Positions 50,941 through 59,781 of a DNA stretch of 64,000 bases are shown here, in pieces. Each line of letters begins with the position of its first letter. Positions within the stretch are counted from its first letter, which is position 1. The stretch is from a bacterium (GTDB lineage: Bacteria; Myxococcota_A; Polyangia; Nannocystales; Nannocystaceae). The translations under genes and the position numbers were made by a program. The notes under the pieces are model-generated. The model saw nothing but the letters and a program-made list of their open reading frames with translations. It was not told the origin of the DNA and did no database searches. The stretch spans positions 1 through 64,000 of the forward strand of contig JANSYI010000016.1 in assembly GCA_024742475.1 (NCBI GenBank). The letters are read 5' to 3'.

Positions 50941-51481
50941 TCGCGGTGTCGCGGTCGAGCCAGTACAGCGCCGCGAGGACGAGCGCGTGGTCGACCTCGC
51001 CCGCAGCCGCAGCCGCGTGCACCTCATCCTCGGTCATCAGCACGACGACGGTCTCCTCCGAGGCGTCGTTCTTCACCTCGCCAACCTTCACGCAGCCCTC
51101 GGCAAGGTAGGTGTGCACCGCGTTGGCGAACAGCGCGGGGTTCGGGTTGACCTGCCCGATCTTGCGCACCGAGGCGGGGCGAAACCCCGTCTCCTCTTCG
51201 AGCTCGCGCGCCGCCGCGACGGCAGGGTCCTCGCCCGGGTCGACGAGCCCGCCGGGAATCTCCAGGGTGACCGACGCCGAACCGAGCCGAAACTGCCGCA
51301 CCATCACGAACTGGCGCTCGGGGGTCACGGACACCACGTTGACCCACGAGGACGAGTTGATGCGAAAGAAGACGTGCGGCTCGGTGTCGCCGTCCCGCCG
51401 CGCATGCAGGGCGTCCACGGTGAACACGCGATAGTCGCCTTGGGGTTCGGTCCGCTCGACGGTCCACGGGCGCGGCTTCAT
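50924..51481 (-). CDS. NUDIX hydrolase, ADP-ribose pyrophosphatase-like
   Basis: 185 residues from ATG 51481 with GGGGG upstream (GTG 51496 possible). The Nudix box is visible in GGLVDPGEDPAVAAARELEE followed by ETGF, with Glu residues for magnesium. The order RQFRLGSASVTLEIPGG before the box is typical of ADP-sugar diphosphatases. The last residues TSSPW and the TGA come from the inverted-repeat element, so the protein end may have been changed by its insertion. Confidence 0.88.
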   Translation of the reverse strand: MKPRPWTVERTEPQGDYRVFTVDALHARRDGDTEPHVFFRINSSSWVNVVSVTPERQFVMVRQFRLGSASVTLEIPGGLVDPGEDPAVAAARELEEETGFRPASVRKIGQVNPNPALFANAVHTYLAEGCVKVGEVKNDASEETVVVLMTEDEVHAAAAAGEVDHALVLAALYWLDRDTATSSPW

Positions 51482-51549
51482 GCCCCCGTTGTACACCGTG
51501 GCGACCCGGGGCTGTCGTGCCGAGGCTGCCTCGGGGTAGGCTCGCGCCG

Positions 51550-52701
51550 ATGCGACCGCTGTGGATTCTGCCGATGCTCGCCGTCCTTGCGTGCGATGGA
51601 GGGTCGGAGGCCAAGAAGGCCGACGACGGCTCCAAATCCGACGTCAAGGCCGACAACGCTGCCAACGCCGACGGTGGGGCAGCCAAGCCCGACGAGGAGG
51701 CGAAAACCCCCTTCGTGCCCGGTCGCCCGCTCGAGCCCAACCCCGAGGAGAAGCATCTGAAGAACCTCCGCCAGCTGACCAACGGCGGAGAGAACGCCGA
51801 GGCGTACTTCAGCTTCGACGAGTCTGCACTCGTGTTTCAGAGCACCCGCGATGACATGAAGTGCGACCAGATCTTCACGATGAAGACCGACGGCACGGAC
51901 GTGACGCGGGTGAGCACGGGCAAGGGCCGCACCACCTGCGCGTACTTCCTGCCGGGCGACGAGAAGATCATCTACGCGTCCACGCACGGCGCCGATCCGG
52001 GCTGCCTCCCGCCACCGGATCGAAGCCTCGGCTACGTGTGGAAGCTGTACGACGAGTACGACATCTACGTCGCCGGTGCCGACGGCAGCGATCCCAAGGT
52101 GCTCATCGGTGGCAAGGGCTACGACGCCGAGGCCACCGTCTCCCCCAAGGGCGACAAGATCGTATTCACGTCCACCCGCACCGGGGACCCGGAGATCTTC
52201 ATCGCCGACATCGACGGCTCGAACGTCAAACAGCTCACCGACACCAAGGGCTACGACGGCGGCCCGTTCTTCTCCGCCGACGGCACGAAGATCGTCTACC
52301 GGGCCAACCACCCCGAGGGCGAGGACGAACTCGCAAAGTACCAGGAGATCATCGACAAGGGGCACGTGCGTCCCACCCGTCTCGAGCTGTTCGTGATGAA
52401 CGCCGACGGCTCCGAGCAGACGCAGATCACCGACAACGGCAAGGCGAACTTCGGCCCGTTCTTCCACCCGGGCGGCGAGAAGATCATCTTCTCGTCCAAC
52501 ATGGACTCGGCCATGGGCCGTACCTTCGAGCTGTACACCATCGGCACCGATGGCAAGGACCTCGAGCGCATCACCTACAACGACTCGTTCGACGGGTTCG
52601 CGATGTTCTCCAAGGACGGCAAGACCCTGGTCTTCGCCTCGAACCGCAACAACGAGAGCATGGGCGATACGAACGTGTTCATCGCCGACTGGGTCGACTG
52701 A
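51550..52701 (+). CDS. TolB-like beta-propeller lipoprotein
   Basis: 383 residues from ATG 51550, 7 nt after TAGGCT. Lipobox AVLACD, Lys/Asp/Ala linker to about residue 45, then WD40-like PD40 repeats, each with FSxDG or SPKGDKIVFTSTRTGDPEIF patterns (also FFSADGTKIVYRANH, FHPGGEKIIFSSN, FSKDGKTLVFASNRN). This gives a six-bladed propeller like the TolB C-domain. The lipid anchor and free propeller suggest binding of a protein or polysaccharide at the outer membrane. The esterase starts one base after its stop. Confidence 0.88.
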   Translation: MRPLWILPMLAVLACDGGSEAKKADDGSKSDVKADNAANADGGAAKPDEEAKTPFVPGRPLEPNPEEKHLKNLRQLTNGGENAEAYFSFDESALVFQSTRDDMKCDQIFTMKTDGTDVTRVSTGKGRTTCAYFLPGDEKIIYASTHGADPGCLPPPDRSLGYVWKLYDEYDIYVAGADGSDPKVLIGGKGYDAEATVSPKGDKIVFTSTRTGDPEIFIADIDGSNVKQLTDTKGYDGGPFFSADGTKIVYRANHPEGEDELAKYQEIIDKGHVRPTRLELFVMNADGSEQTQITDNGKANFGPFFHPGGEKIIFSSNMDSAMGRTFELYTIGTDGKDLERITYNDSFDGFAMFSKDGKTLVFASNRNNESMGDTNVFIADWVD

Positions 52702-52702
52702 G

Positions 52703-53728
52703 ATGCCGCGACATCGCTACGAACGTCCCCGCGGCACGCTCGTCGAGGTGCAGGTCGATGCGCCGAGCGTGAAGGACAACATGCTCGGCGACCCGTGGCA
52801 GCGCACGGTGGCCGTGTACTTGCCCGAGGGCTACGACACCTCGGACGCGGACTATCCGCTGTTCGTCGACCTGGCTGCGTACACCTCCTCGGGTCTCAAG
52901 CGGCTGTCATGGACGGCCTACGGCGAGTCGGTGCACCAGCGTGTCGACCGGCTGGTGGCCGAAGGCGCGATGGGGCCGGCGATCTTCGCGTTTCCCGACG
53001 GGTTCACGCGCCTGGGTGGCAATCAGTACGTGGACTCGGTGGCCTTGGGGGGCTGGGAGACGTTCGTGGCACGCGACCTCGTGCCTCAGCTCGAGGCGAA
53101 GTTCCGCCTCCGCAAGGGCCGAGCGCACCGTGCCGTCTACGGCAAGAGCAGCGGCGGGTACGGGGCTTTGATTCAGGGGCTGCGGCACGCGGACCAATGG
53201 GCCGCGGTGGCGTGCCACAGCGGCGACATCGGGTTCGACCTCGTCTACCGGCGCGAGTTCGTGGCGGTGTGCGACGCGCTCGCGCGACATGGCGGCAACC
53301 CCGTGGCCTTCTTCGAGCGCTTCGAGTCGGCACCCAAGGTCCGCGGAGCCGACTTTCACGTGCTGATGATGCTGGCGATGGCGGCGAGCTATGCCCCCGA
53401 CCCCGACGCCCCGCTGGGCATCTCGCTGCCCGTCGACCTGCACACGGCCGAGGTCGACGAGGCGCAGTGGCAGCGCTGGCTTGCGCACGACCCCCTGCGC
53501 ATCGTCGACGACCCCGGCGCCTTGGAGCAGCTGCGCTCGCTCGAGGCACTGCTGATCGACTGCGGGTCCCGCGACCAGTACCACCTCCACTACGGGGCGC
53601 GCCGGTTGGTGAAGAAGCTCGCCGCCGCGGGCATCGAGCACACCTACGAGGAGTTCGACGACAACCACTCCTCGATCGACTATCGCCTCGACGTCTCGCT
53701 GCCCCGGCTGTTCGACGCACTCACCTGA
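52703..53728 (+). CDS. Alpha/beta-hydrolase esterase (enterochelin-esterase / esterase D type)
   Basis: 341 residues from ATG 52703. RTVAVYLPEGYDTSDADYPL at the start, nucleophile elbow YGKSSGGYGA (GxSxG), and the C-terminal DNHSSIDYRL with the catalytic His. The architecture is the Esterase D family, which cleaves acyl or phenolic esters. No signal peptide, so it is probably cytoplasmic. It is coupled to the propeller lipoprotein. Substrate is not evident. Confidence 0.87.
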   Translation: MPRHRYERPRGTLVEVQVDAPSVKDNMLGDPWQRTVAVYLPEGYDTSDADYPLFVDLAAYTSSGLKRLSWTAYGESVHQRVDRLVAEGAMGPAIFAFPDGFTRLGGNQYVDSVALGGWETFVARDLVPQLEAKFRLRKGRAHRAVYGKSSGGYGALIQGLRHADQWAAVACHSGDIGFDLVYRREFVAVCDALARHGGNPVAFFERFESAPKVRGADFHVLMMLAMAASYAPDPDAPLGISLPVDLHTAEVDEAQWQRWLAHDPLRIVDDPGALEQLRSLEALLIDCGSRDQYHLHYGARRLVKKLAAAGIEHTYEEFDDNHSSIDYRLDVSLPRLFDALT

Positions 53729-53779
53729 CCCGACATCGCGGGCTCGACTCCCCCCTGGGGTGTCGTATGCTCACAGGCG

Positions 53780-54661
53780 GTGGACCTCAGCCCTGGCGAT
53801 CAGTACGAGCACTACGAGATCTTGGGCCGCCTGGGTCAGGGGGGCTTCGGCACCGTCTGGAAGGTCAAGGACCCCCGCTACGAGCAGCCGCTCGCGCTCA
53901 AGCTCAGCCGCGCTCCGGTCAAGGGACACGACGAGGCCGCGCGGGCGCTTCGCGAGGTCACCGTCTTGCGCGAGCTCACCAACCCCTACGTCGTCACCGT
54001 GCTCGATGCGGGCCTCAACCGCGACGGGCACATCTTCGTGCTGATGGAGCTGCTGCAAGGCAAGCCGCTCGATGAGTTCCACGACTTCAGCAATCGCCTC
54101 GATCCCAAGTGGTCGTGCCACATCGTCTACCAAGCGTGCCTGGGCCTTCGCGAGGCCCACGCGCGTGGCGTGGTGCACCGCGACCTCAAACCGGCAAACC
54201 TGTTCATCGACAAGGACGGCCACACCAAGCTGCTCGACTTCGGCCTGGCTCGCTCCTGGGACGAGTCCTCGGTCGTCGGCCGCAGCGCGACGGTGGGCAA
54301 CATGCTCGTGGGCACCCCCCACTACGCGCAGCCCGAGCAGCTCGAGACCAACACCCTCACGCCCGCGGCCGACGTCTACAGCCTCGGCATGCTCCTGTAC
54401 GAGCTGCTCTCGGGTTTCACCCCCTTCGTGCCCGACAAGATCGTCAGCGAGGTCATCGAAATGTGGTTCGACAGCCCGCTGCAGTGGCTTCGCGCCCACG
54501 CCCAAGACCCCGTGATCCCGCTTCGCTCTCGCGTCGACCCCGAGGAGCTGTCCGACGATCTGTGCGCGGTCGTCGAACAGTGTCTCGCCAAGCAACCCAC
54601 CGAGCGCCCCAACGACGCGGGCGCCCTCGGGGAGATGCTCCGTCAGGCCTGGCCGGGCTAG
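53780..54661 (+). CDS. Ser/Thr protein kinase, soluble
   Basis: 293 residues from GTG 53780, 8 nt after TATGCT. All kinase motifs are present: GRLGQGGFGTVWKV, Lys in LALKLS, catalytic loop VVHRDLKPANLFI, DFGLARSW and a TPHYAQPEQLE activation segment (APE replaced by QPE). The length is just the catalytic domain, with no membrane helix or sensor domain, so it probably acts in the cytoplasm through partners. Myxobacteria have many such kinases. No substrate can be seen. Confidence 0.93.
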   Translation: MDLSPGDQYEHYEILGRLGQGGFGTVWKVKDPRYEQPLALKLSRAPVKGHDEAARALREVTVLRELTNPYVVTVLDAGLNRDGHIFVLMELLQGKPLDEFHDFSNRLDPKWSCHIVYQACLGLREAHARGVVHRDLKPANLFIDKDGHTKLLDFGLARSWDESSVVGRSATVGNMLVGTPHYAQPEQLETNTLTPAADVYSLGMLLYELLSGFTPFVPDKIVSEVIEMWFDSPLQWLRAHAQDPVIPLRSRVDPEELSDDLCAVVEQCLAKQPTERPNDAGALGEMLRQAWPG

Positions 54662-54664
54662 TCC

Positions 54665-56353
54665 TCAGCGGACCCGCGTGATGTCGAGGTCGACGGTCGC
54701 CCGCCCCGGCTTGGCGCCCACGTCGATGCGGAAGACGCCGCCTTCGTCGTCGCCTGCGTACAGGACGTCGCCGGGCTCGATTTCCACGGCGTGCCTCCCA
54801 TCGTCCCCTTCGGTGGAGACCTGCTCGCGAAGGCCTTCGTCCCCGAAGAAGCCGACCGCCTCGTAGGCGTACGGACGCACGAGCGCGCCGTCTTCGTCGA
54901 GCCGGATGTCTTCGGCGACGACGAACACCAGCTGGTCGCGGTCGTCGTCGCGCCGGTAGAAGACGTCGGCGTCTCCGGTGGCGTTGTCGACGAGCAGCGT
55001 CGCAAACTCGCGAAGCACCTCGGGCTGCGCGCGCAGGTTGGCCTTGAGCTGCTCGACGAGCTCGTCGGGCGAGACGCCGACCGAGACGTCGCGAACGGTG
55101 AACTCCACGTTCGCCTCGCCCTCGGCCAAGCCCCCGTCGTGCAGTCGCACCTGGCCGATCTCGAGGTTGAGGTCCCACAGATAGGCTGGGTCCGGCGGCG
55201 AGCCCAGCTCGTTGAACGTCTCGAGCGTGACCCACCCTGCCTCGTCGATGCACGCCGAGAACGCGACCGCGCCCGTGGCCAGCGTGTAGTCGTCGCAGTG
55301 GTCCGAGATGCGCTCGACCGTGCGCCGCGTCATCTCGGCGAGCACCGACTCGAACTCCCAGACGGGGTTGGCCCACACGGGGCTGTCGCCTTTGCCCTCG
55401 GGTGCCCGTGACGTGCCGCCGCGCACGAACGCGGGGTTTTCGTCGACGCGAATGGTGAGCGTGTCGACCCGCGGGTCTTCGATGAGCCCTTCGAGCTCGA
55501 TCCAGTCGTCGCTGTCGTAGTCGTGCAGGCTGTCGATCTCGTCGCCGACCCCGCTGACCGAAGCCAGGCTCGCGTCGCCGAGATCGATGCCCTTGTACGG
55601 CAGCGCGTTGACGTTCACGCGCGACCGCATGCGGAAGTCTTCCTCGACGACCGAGACGCCGAACGCCTCGACGATGAACCCCGGGTGGTCCTCGGTCGGC
55701 CCGAAGCGGTCCGCGAGCCCCTCGAAGTTGGTGACCACATCGGCCATCGTCAGCGGGATCGAGCGCGGCGTGACCGGGTAGAGGCCATCGGGGTGTTCGT
55801 CGTCGACCACCCCCTTGCGAAACTGCGCGTTGGGGTGGGTGCCGATCAGGTTGTCGGCGATGACGCCCGCGACGATGTCGGGCGGCACGAACTCGTCGGT
55901 GACGTCCACCTCGAGCAGGTTGCCAAAGGCCCGCGCCGTGGGGATGCCGACCCCGTTGGACAGCGCCGCGAGTTCCTCGAAGTTGGTCCCCTCGAGCACC
56001 ACGTTGTCGGGTGTGAGAGTGAGCAGGGTCCGCATGTTCTGGACCGCTTGAGGCTGCGCGGCGGCCTCGGCCGGCTCGAGCCCGCGGAGCTGCTCGAGCG
56101 CGTTCTGAGTCAGCGGGGTGACGTCGAGGTCGAGTAGCCAGATGTCCTCGAGCACGCGCCGCGGCATGCGGCGAAGATCCTCGAGGGTATGCTCTTCGAC
56201 GAAGCCCTCGACGTCGAAGCGCGTGTGCCGAAGCTGCACCGACCGCGTCTCTCCTCGGGCGAGCTCGACCGACTCGGTGGCCTCGGGCACGAGCGCCTCC
56301 GACTCGGCGCAGCCGACCGACAGCAGCACCGCCGCGAGCAGCCCGCGGCTCAA
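54665..56353 (-). CDS. Lipoprotein, paralogue of the next gene (2)
   Basis: 562 residues starting at TTG 56353 with GGAGGGG 6 nt upstream. Lipobox LLSVGC. No known domain. The body has several conserved blocks shared with the neighbour upstream: LLTLTPDNVVLEGTNFEELA here against ILTMTPANVDVSGTSSDSLA there, and FTVRDVSVGVSPDEL against FTVRDIPIGLTGEDA. The start overlaps the previous stop (TTGA), so the two are in one operon. Myxobacteria-specific secreted protein of unknown function. Confidence 0.8.
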   Translation of the reverse strand: MSRGLLAAVLLSVGCAESEALVPEATESVELARGETRSVQLRHTRFDVEGFVEEHTLEDLRRMPRRVLEDIWLLDLDVTPLTQNALEQLRGLEPAEAAAQPQAVQNMRTLLTLTPDNVVLEGTNFEELAALSNGVGIPTARAFGNLLEVDVTDEFVPPDIVAGVIADNLIGTHPNAQFRKGVVDDEHPDGLYPVTPRSIPLTMADVVTNFEGLADRFGPTEDHPGFIVEAFGVSVVEEDFRMRSRVNVNALPYKGIDLGDASLASVSGVGDEIDSLHDYDSDDWIELEGLIEDPRVDTLTIRVDENPAFVRGGTSRAPEGKGDSPVWANPVWEFESVLAEMTRRTVERISDHCDDYTLATGAVAFSACIDEAGWVTLETFNELGSPPDPAYLWDLNLEIGQVRLHDGGLAEGEANVEFTVRDVSVGVSPDELVEQLKANLRAQPEVLREFATLLVDNATGDADVFYRRDDDRDQLVFVVAEDIRLDEDGALVRPYAYEAVGFFGDEGLREQVSTEGDDGRHAVEIEPGDVLYAGDDEGGVFRIDVGAKPGRATVDLDITRVR

Positions 56354-58194
56354 GTCAGCCCCTCCGCCAAGAAGACGCGCAGCGTCTCGCCGGTCCGCTC
56401 GATGCGGAGGCGGAACACCGTGCCCACGTCATCCTCGAAGTAGATCGTGCTCTGTCCCTCGGGGGGCGACCACTTCTCGTGCGCGGTATCGGAGAGGCCG
56501 GTCACCTCGCGGGTGCTCAGCTTGCTGCCGGGCGAGAGCGTGGGCGCTGCGAAGAATCCGGGGTTCGACACCGCGTAATCGGCTGTGCTCGGCAGGTCGT
56601 CGGCTTCGGCGAAGAACAGGTAGGGCGAGCCGTCCTCGGCCCGCCGCCAATACAGGTCGACCCGATCGTTGTCCTCGCGGTAGTCGCCGAGGATGAAGTC
56701 CGAAAGCAGCGACGCTTGCTCCTGCAGGAACGGCCGAACCGCCTCGGCTGCGTCTTCCCCCGTCAGTCCGATCGGGATGTCGCGCACGGTGAAGGCGATG
56801 TCGGCATCGCCCTCGGAGAACGTGGTGAACGGCGTATTGTGCAGCGCCACCTGAGCGACCTCGAGGATCGTCTCCCACACGAACTGGTCTTCGGGGGGGC
56901 TGCCGATGCCCAGCGGCACGGAGTACTCCGTCCACCCCGGCGGGTTGCCGTTTTGGCCCAGCTCGACGCTCGCGGTGCCGAACAGGTAGGACTCGGAGAA
57001 CGTGCGCTCTCGATACTCCTCGTAGGCAGCAAGCGCGACGTTGTACTCGAGCGTCCACGGGTCGAGATGCCAGACGCTGCCCGAGCCCACCGGCGACTCG
57101 GGGTAGTTGGTATTGCAACTGCCCCGCAGGCACGAATCGATGAACGAATCCGCCTCGGGGATGGCGAAGCGCATGTCGACCTCGAGCTCGGAGATGATGC
57201 CCTCGAGCGAGAACCGCTCGGGGTCGGCGAAATCGAACTCGAGTTCGTCGTCGTAGGTGGGGCCGATCTGGTCTTCGACCACCGTCAGGAACCCCTTGCC
57301 GCCGTCGGCGTCGATGCCGTCGACCAGCCGGAGGTTGGACTCGGCGACCGCGTTCATCGCGAAGTTGGGGCCGAACACCTCGCCGCGGACCTCGAAGTCG
57401 GGATCGACCAGGCCAGGATGTGGCGCGGCCGGGCCGAGCCGCTCGCTCATCGTCGCGAGGTCGGCGAGCGCGTCGCTGAGCCGGATCTCGATGCTGCCGT
57501 CCTCGGCCACCGCCGGGTGGCTGCCCACGAAGCCGTTTTGGAACGCGTACACCAGCGACTCGGTGCTCACGATCTCCACGGTGCGTGGGGTGCCCAGCGC
57601 ATCGGAAAGGATCTCGGAGTAGCCACCTCCCACGCCCAGCGCGTCGGCGAGCGCTGCGAGCGAGTCGCTGCTCGTGCCCGACACGTCGACGTTGGCCGGC
57701 GTCATGGTCAGGATGCGAACCATCGCGTACTCGGGCGAGGTCCGCCACGTGCCATCGGGGCCTTCGAAGGTCTGCCCCAACGCGGTCGTCCCGCAGTCGT
57801 GGTTGGGCTCTTCGCTGTCGAGCTGCCAGGCGATGCCGCAGGCGAGCTTGACCTCTTCGAGCGTGTTGGTGAGCAGCGCTTCGGAGTCGAGCCGCAGCAG
57901 GAGCACCTCGTCGGCACGATCGCCGAAGAGCTCGGCGACCTCGTCGCGGCTCATCGACAGGGTCAGCGGGGGCACGTCGTCTTCGCCGAGCCGCAGCTCG
58001 TACTCCTGCTCGGGCCCCCAGTCCGAGGGCGGCGCCCCCGTGGTGTCTGAAGGGTCACCGGGGCCCGCGGCGTCGGTGCTCGCCCCGCTGGTGCTCGGCT
58101 CCCCGTCCGTCTCGAGGACCCCACCATCGTCGGCGCACGCGACGAGCAACGCTGCGGCGAGCCCGACCCAGGCTCTCCCATGACCCAAGACCAT
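56350..58194 (-). CDS. Lipoprotein, paralogue of the next gene (1)
   Basis: 614 residues from ATG 58194 (MVLGHGRAWV; an ATG at 58248 gives 18 more residues). Lipobox LLVACA after the signal peptide, then a Ser/Thr/Gly/Pro linker. Shared blocks with the gene downstream show an old tandem duplication. Long in-frame extension to 59757 is shadow of the FadL-like gene. Six or more cysteines suggest an extracytoplasmic location. Function unknown; the partner FadL-like gene upstream suggests a shared role in lipid or hydrophobic-compound handling. Confidence 0.78.
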   Translation of the reverse strand: MVLGHGRAWVGLAAALLVACADDGGVLETDGEPSTSGASTDAAGPGDPSDTTGAPPSDWGPEQEYELRLGEDDVPPLTLSMSRDEVAELFGDRADEVLLLRLDSEALLTNTLEEVKLACGIAWQLDSEEPNHDCGTTALGQTFEGPDGTWRTSPEYAMVRILTMTPANVDVSGTSSDSLAALADALGVGGGYSEILSDALGTPRTVEIVSTESLVYAFQNGFVGSHPAVAEDGSIEIRLSDALADLATMSERLGPAAPHPGLVDPDFEVRGEVFGPNFAMNAVAESNLRLVDGIDADGGKGFLTVVEDQIGPTYDDELEFDFADPERFSLEGIISELEVDMRFAIPEADSFIDSCLRGSCNTNYPESPVGSGSVWHLDPWTLEYNVALAAYEEYRERTFSESYLFGTASVELGQNGNPPGWTEYSVPLGIGSPPEDQFVWETILEVAQVALHNTPFTTFSEGDADIAFTVRDIPIGLTGEDAAEAVRPFLQEQASLLSDFILGDYREDNDRVDLYWRRAEDGSPYLFFAEADDLPSTADYAVSNPGFFAAPTLSPGSKLSTREVTGLSDTAHEKWSPPEGQSTIYFEDDVGTVFRLRIERTGETLRVFLAEGLT

Positions 58195-58244
58195 GCCTTC
58201 GATGTTCGTACAAGTCGCGCCCACGCGCGAGCCCTGTTTTGCGG

Positions 58245-59744
58245 TCATTTCGGCGCCGGCGCCGGGTCTGGCGACTTCGCGCCCCCGCCGAAGCGCCAGC
58301 GGGCATGCAGCCCGATCTGCGCCAGGAAGATGTCGTAGCGCCCGTTCCCCAGGTCGTAGTCCGAAGTCGTGACGGTACGCGGGAGGATCGCCTGGCCTTC
58401 GATGTCGGCCAGGAGCGACCACCGCGTGCTCAGCCCGACATCGACGCCGCCGCCGAAGATGACGCGGTGCCCGTCGGGTGAGGCGAGGTCGACCGTGGAG
58501 TCGGGGGAGGTCGGCGAGTGGTAGCCCGCGAGCGTGTTGACTCGGACGCGATCGGTGATCTGAATGCGCGGCGCAGCCTCGACGTGCACCGCCCCGCGCC
58601 AGTTGCGAACGAGCGGCTGGTTTGCGACCGGGCCGATGCCCAGCTCGGGCTGCGCGAGATCGGGCGACGACAGCTCGATGCCGATGACGTCGAACTCCTG
58701 GTACCCGACGTAGCTGGCCCAGACGTCCACGCGAACCTTCGAGGTGGCATCGATGCCCGCGCCGAGCGTGACGCGCTTGGGAAGACTCATCTCGACGAGC
58801 GCGTCTCCGCGCACGAGCGCGGGGTACTGCAGGCCCTGCGACGCGAGATCTTGCGTGAAGAAGTCGTCGTCCATGTTCAGCTGGAAGTCGCCGCGAAAGC
58901 GCAGTCGCGAGCCGTGCTGGTAGACGAGCGCGAGGTGGAGGCGGTCGGTGGCCTCGATCGCCATGCCGACGTTGAAGCTCGGTGAGTGAGAGACGGCGCG
59001 CTCGATCGAGATGGGCCGCGCCATCACATCGAGCTCGCGCACGGTGGAGGGCGCGTCGGACCCGAAGTCGTTGTCCTGGGCGATCGGATCGCCCGCCAGC
59101 GCGTCGCCGAGCAGATCGACCGCACCGAAGTCCTGCACCTTCGACAGCTCGAGGTACGAGAACACATAGGTCGCGCCCGCCCCGATCGACACGCGGTCGT
59201 GCACCTTCACCGCCGCCGAGAGCGTGGTGTGCAGAGAGACCAGGCTGATCGATTGCAGCGCGAACCGGTTGGGCCCGTCGGCGGGAAAGTCCAGGATCGC
59301 GGCGTAGGGGATGTAGACGCCGCCGGCGATGACCACCCGGTCGGCCAGCAGCGGCGAGGCCACGAACGCGTCGACCACGGGCCCGACGACCGTCGAACCC
59401 ACGGCGCGCGCGGGCCCGGTCTTGGTCGGGTCGATGTCCCCCGGGGCGATCGGCTCGGCGAAGTCGAGGTTGTCCTCGTACTGGTACTGGCCGAGGCGAT
59501 CGCGCTGGTGCCCGATGCGGCCGACGATCAGCCCGGCGCCAAAGTCCACGCCGCCCTGCCCCATGAACCCCAACTGACCGGGATTCCAGTGCACCGCCGC
59601 CGCATCGGGCGTCAGCGGGCTGCTGCCCTGGGAGCCGACCTGGGGCGCATCCAGACCCGAGGCCCGAGCGCTGGGGTGCCAGAGCAGCGCCGAAAGTCCG
59701 GCTGCGAGCGTGAGGGGGAGCGCGCGCTTCAAGGGGCCGACCAT
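58245..59744 (-). CDS. FadL/TodX-type outer-membrane transport protein
   Basis: 499 residues from ATG 59744 with GGGAG upstream. Signal peptide (LPLTLAAGLSALLWHPSARA), then SGLDAPQVGSQGSSPLTPDA and AAVHWNPGQLGFM, the N-terminal hatch pattern of FadL proteins (NP motif). The rest is amphipathic beta-strand. The C-terminus ends FGGGAKSPDPAPAPK in place of a final aromatic. It would move long-chain fatty acids or other hydrophobic compounds across the outer membrane. Linked to the two paralogous lipoproteins. Confidence 0.87.
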   Translation of the reverse strand: MVGPLKRALPLTLAAGLSALLWHPSARASGLDAPQVGSQGSSPLTPDAAAVHWNPGQLGFMGQGGVDFGAGLIVGRIGHQRDRLGQYQYEDNLDFAEPIAPGDIDPTKTGPARAVGSTVVGPVVDAFVASPLLADRVVIAGGVYIPYAAILDFPADGPNRFALQSISLVSLHTTLSAAVKVHDRVSIGAGATYVFSYLELSKVQDFGAVDLLGDALAGDPIAQDNDFGSDAPSTVRELDVMARPISIERAVSHSPSFNVGMAIEATDRLHLALVYQHGSRLRFRGDFQLNMDDDFFTQDLASQGLQYPALVRGDALVEMSLPKRVTLGAGIDATSKVRVDVWASYVGYQEFDVIGIELSSPDLAQPELGIGPVANQPLVRNWRGAVHVEAAPRIQITDRVRVNTLAGYHSPTSPDSTVDLASPDGHRVIFGGGVDVGLSTRWSLLADIEGQAILPRTVTTSDYDLGNGRYDIFLAQIGLHARWRFGGGAKSPDPAPAPK

Positions 59745-59781
59745 ACCGCTCTCCCATCCTCGCGCGCTATCCTCCGGCGCA

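Noticed and set aside
56350..59757. 1135-codon leftward frame
   Set aside because: The first 520 codons are an out-of-frame shadow of the FadL-like gene; the lipoprotein starts at 58194.
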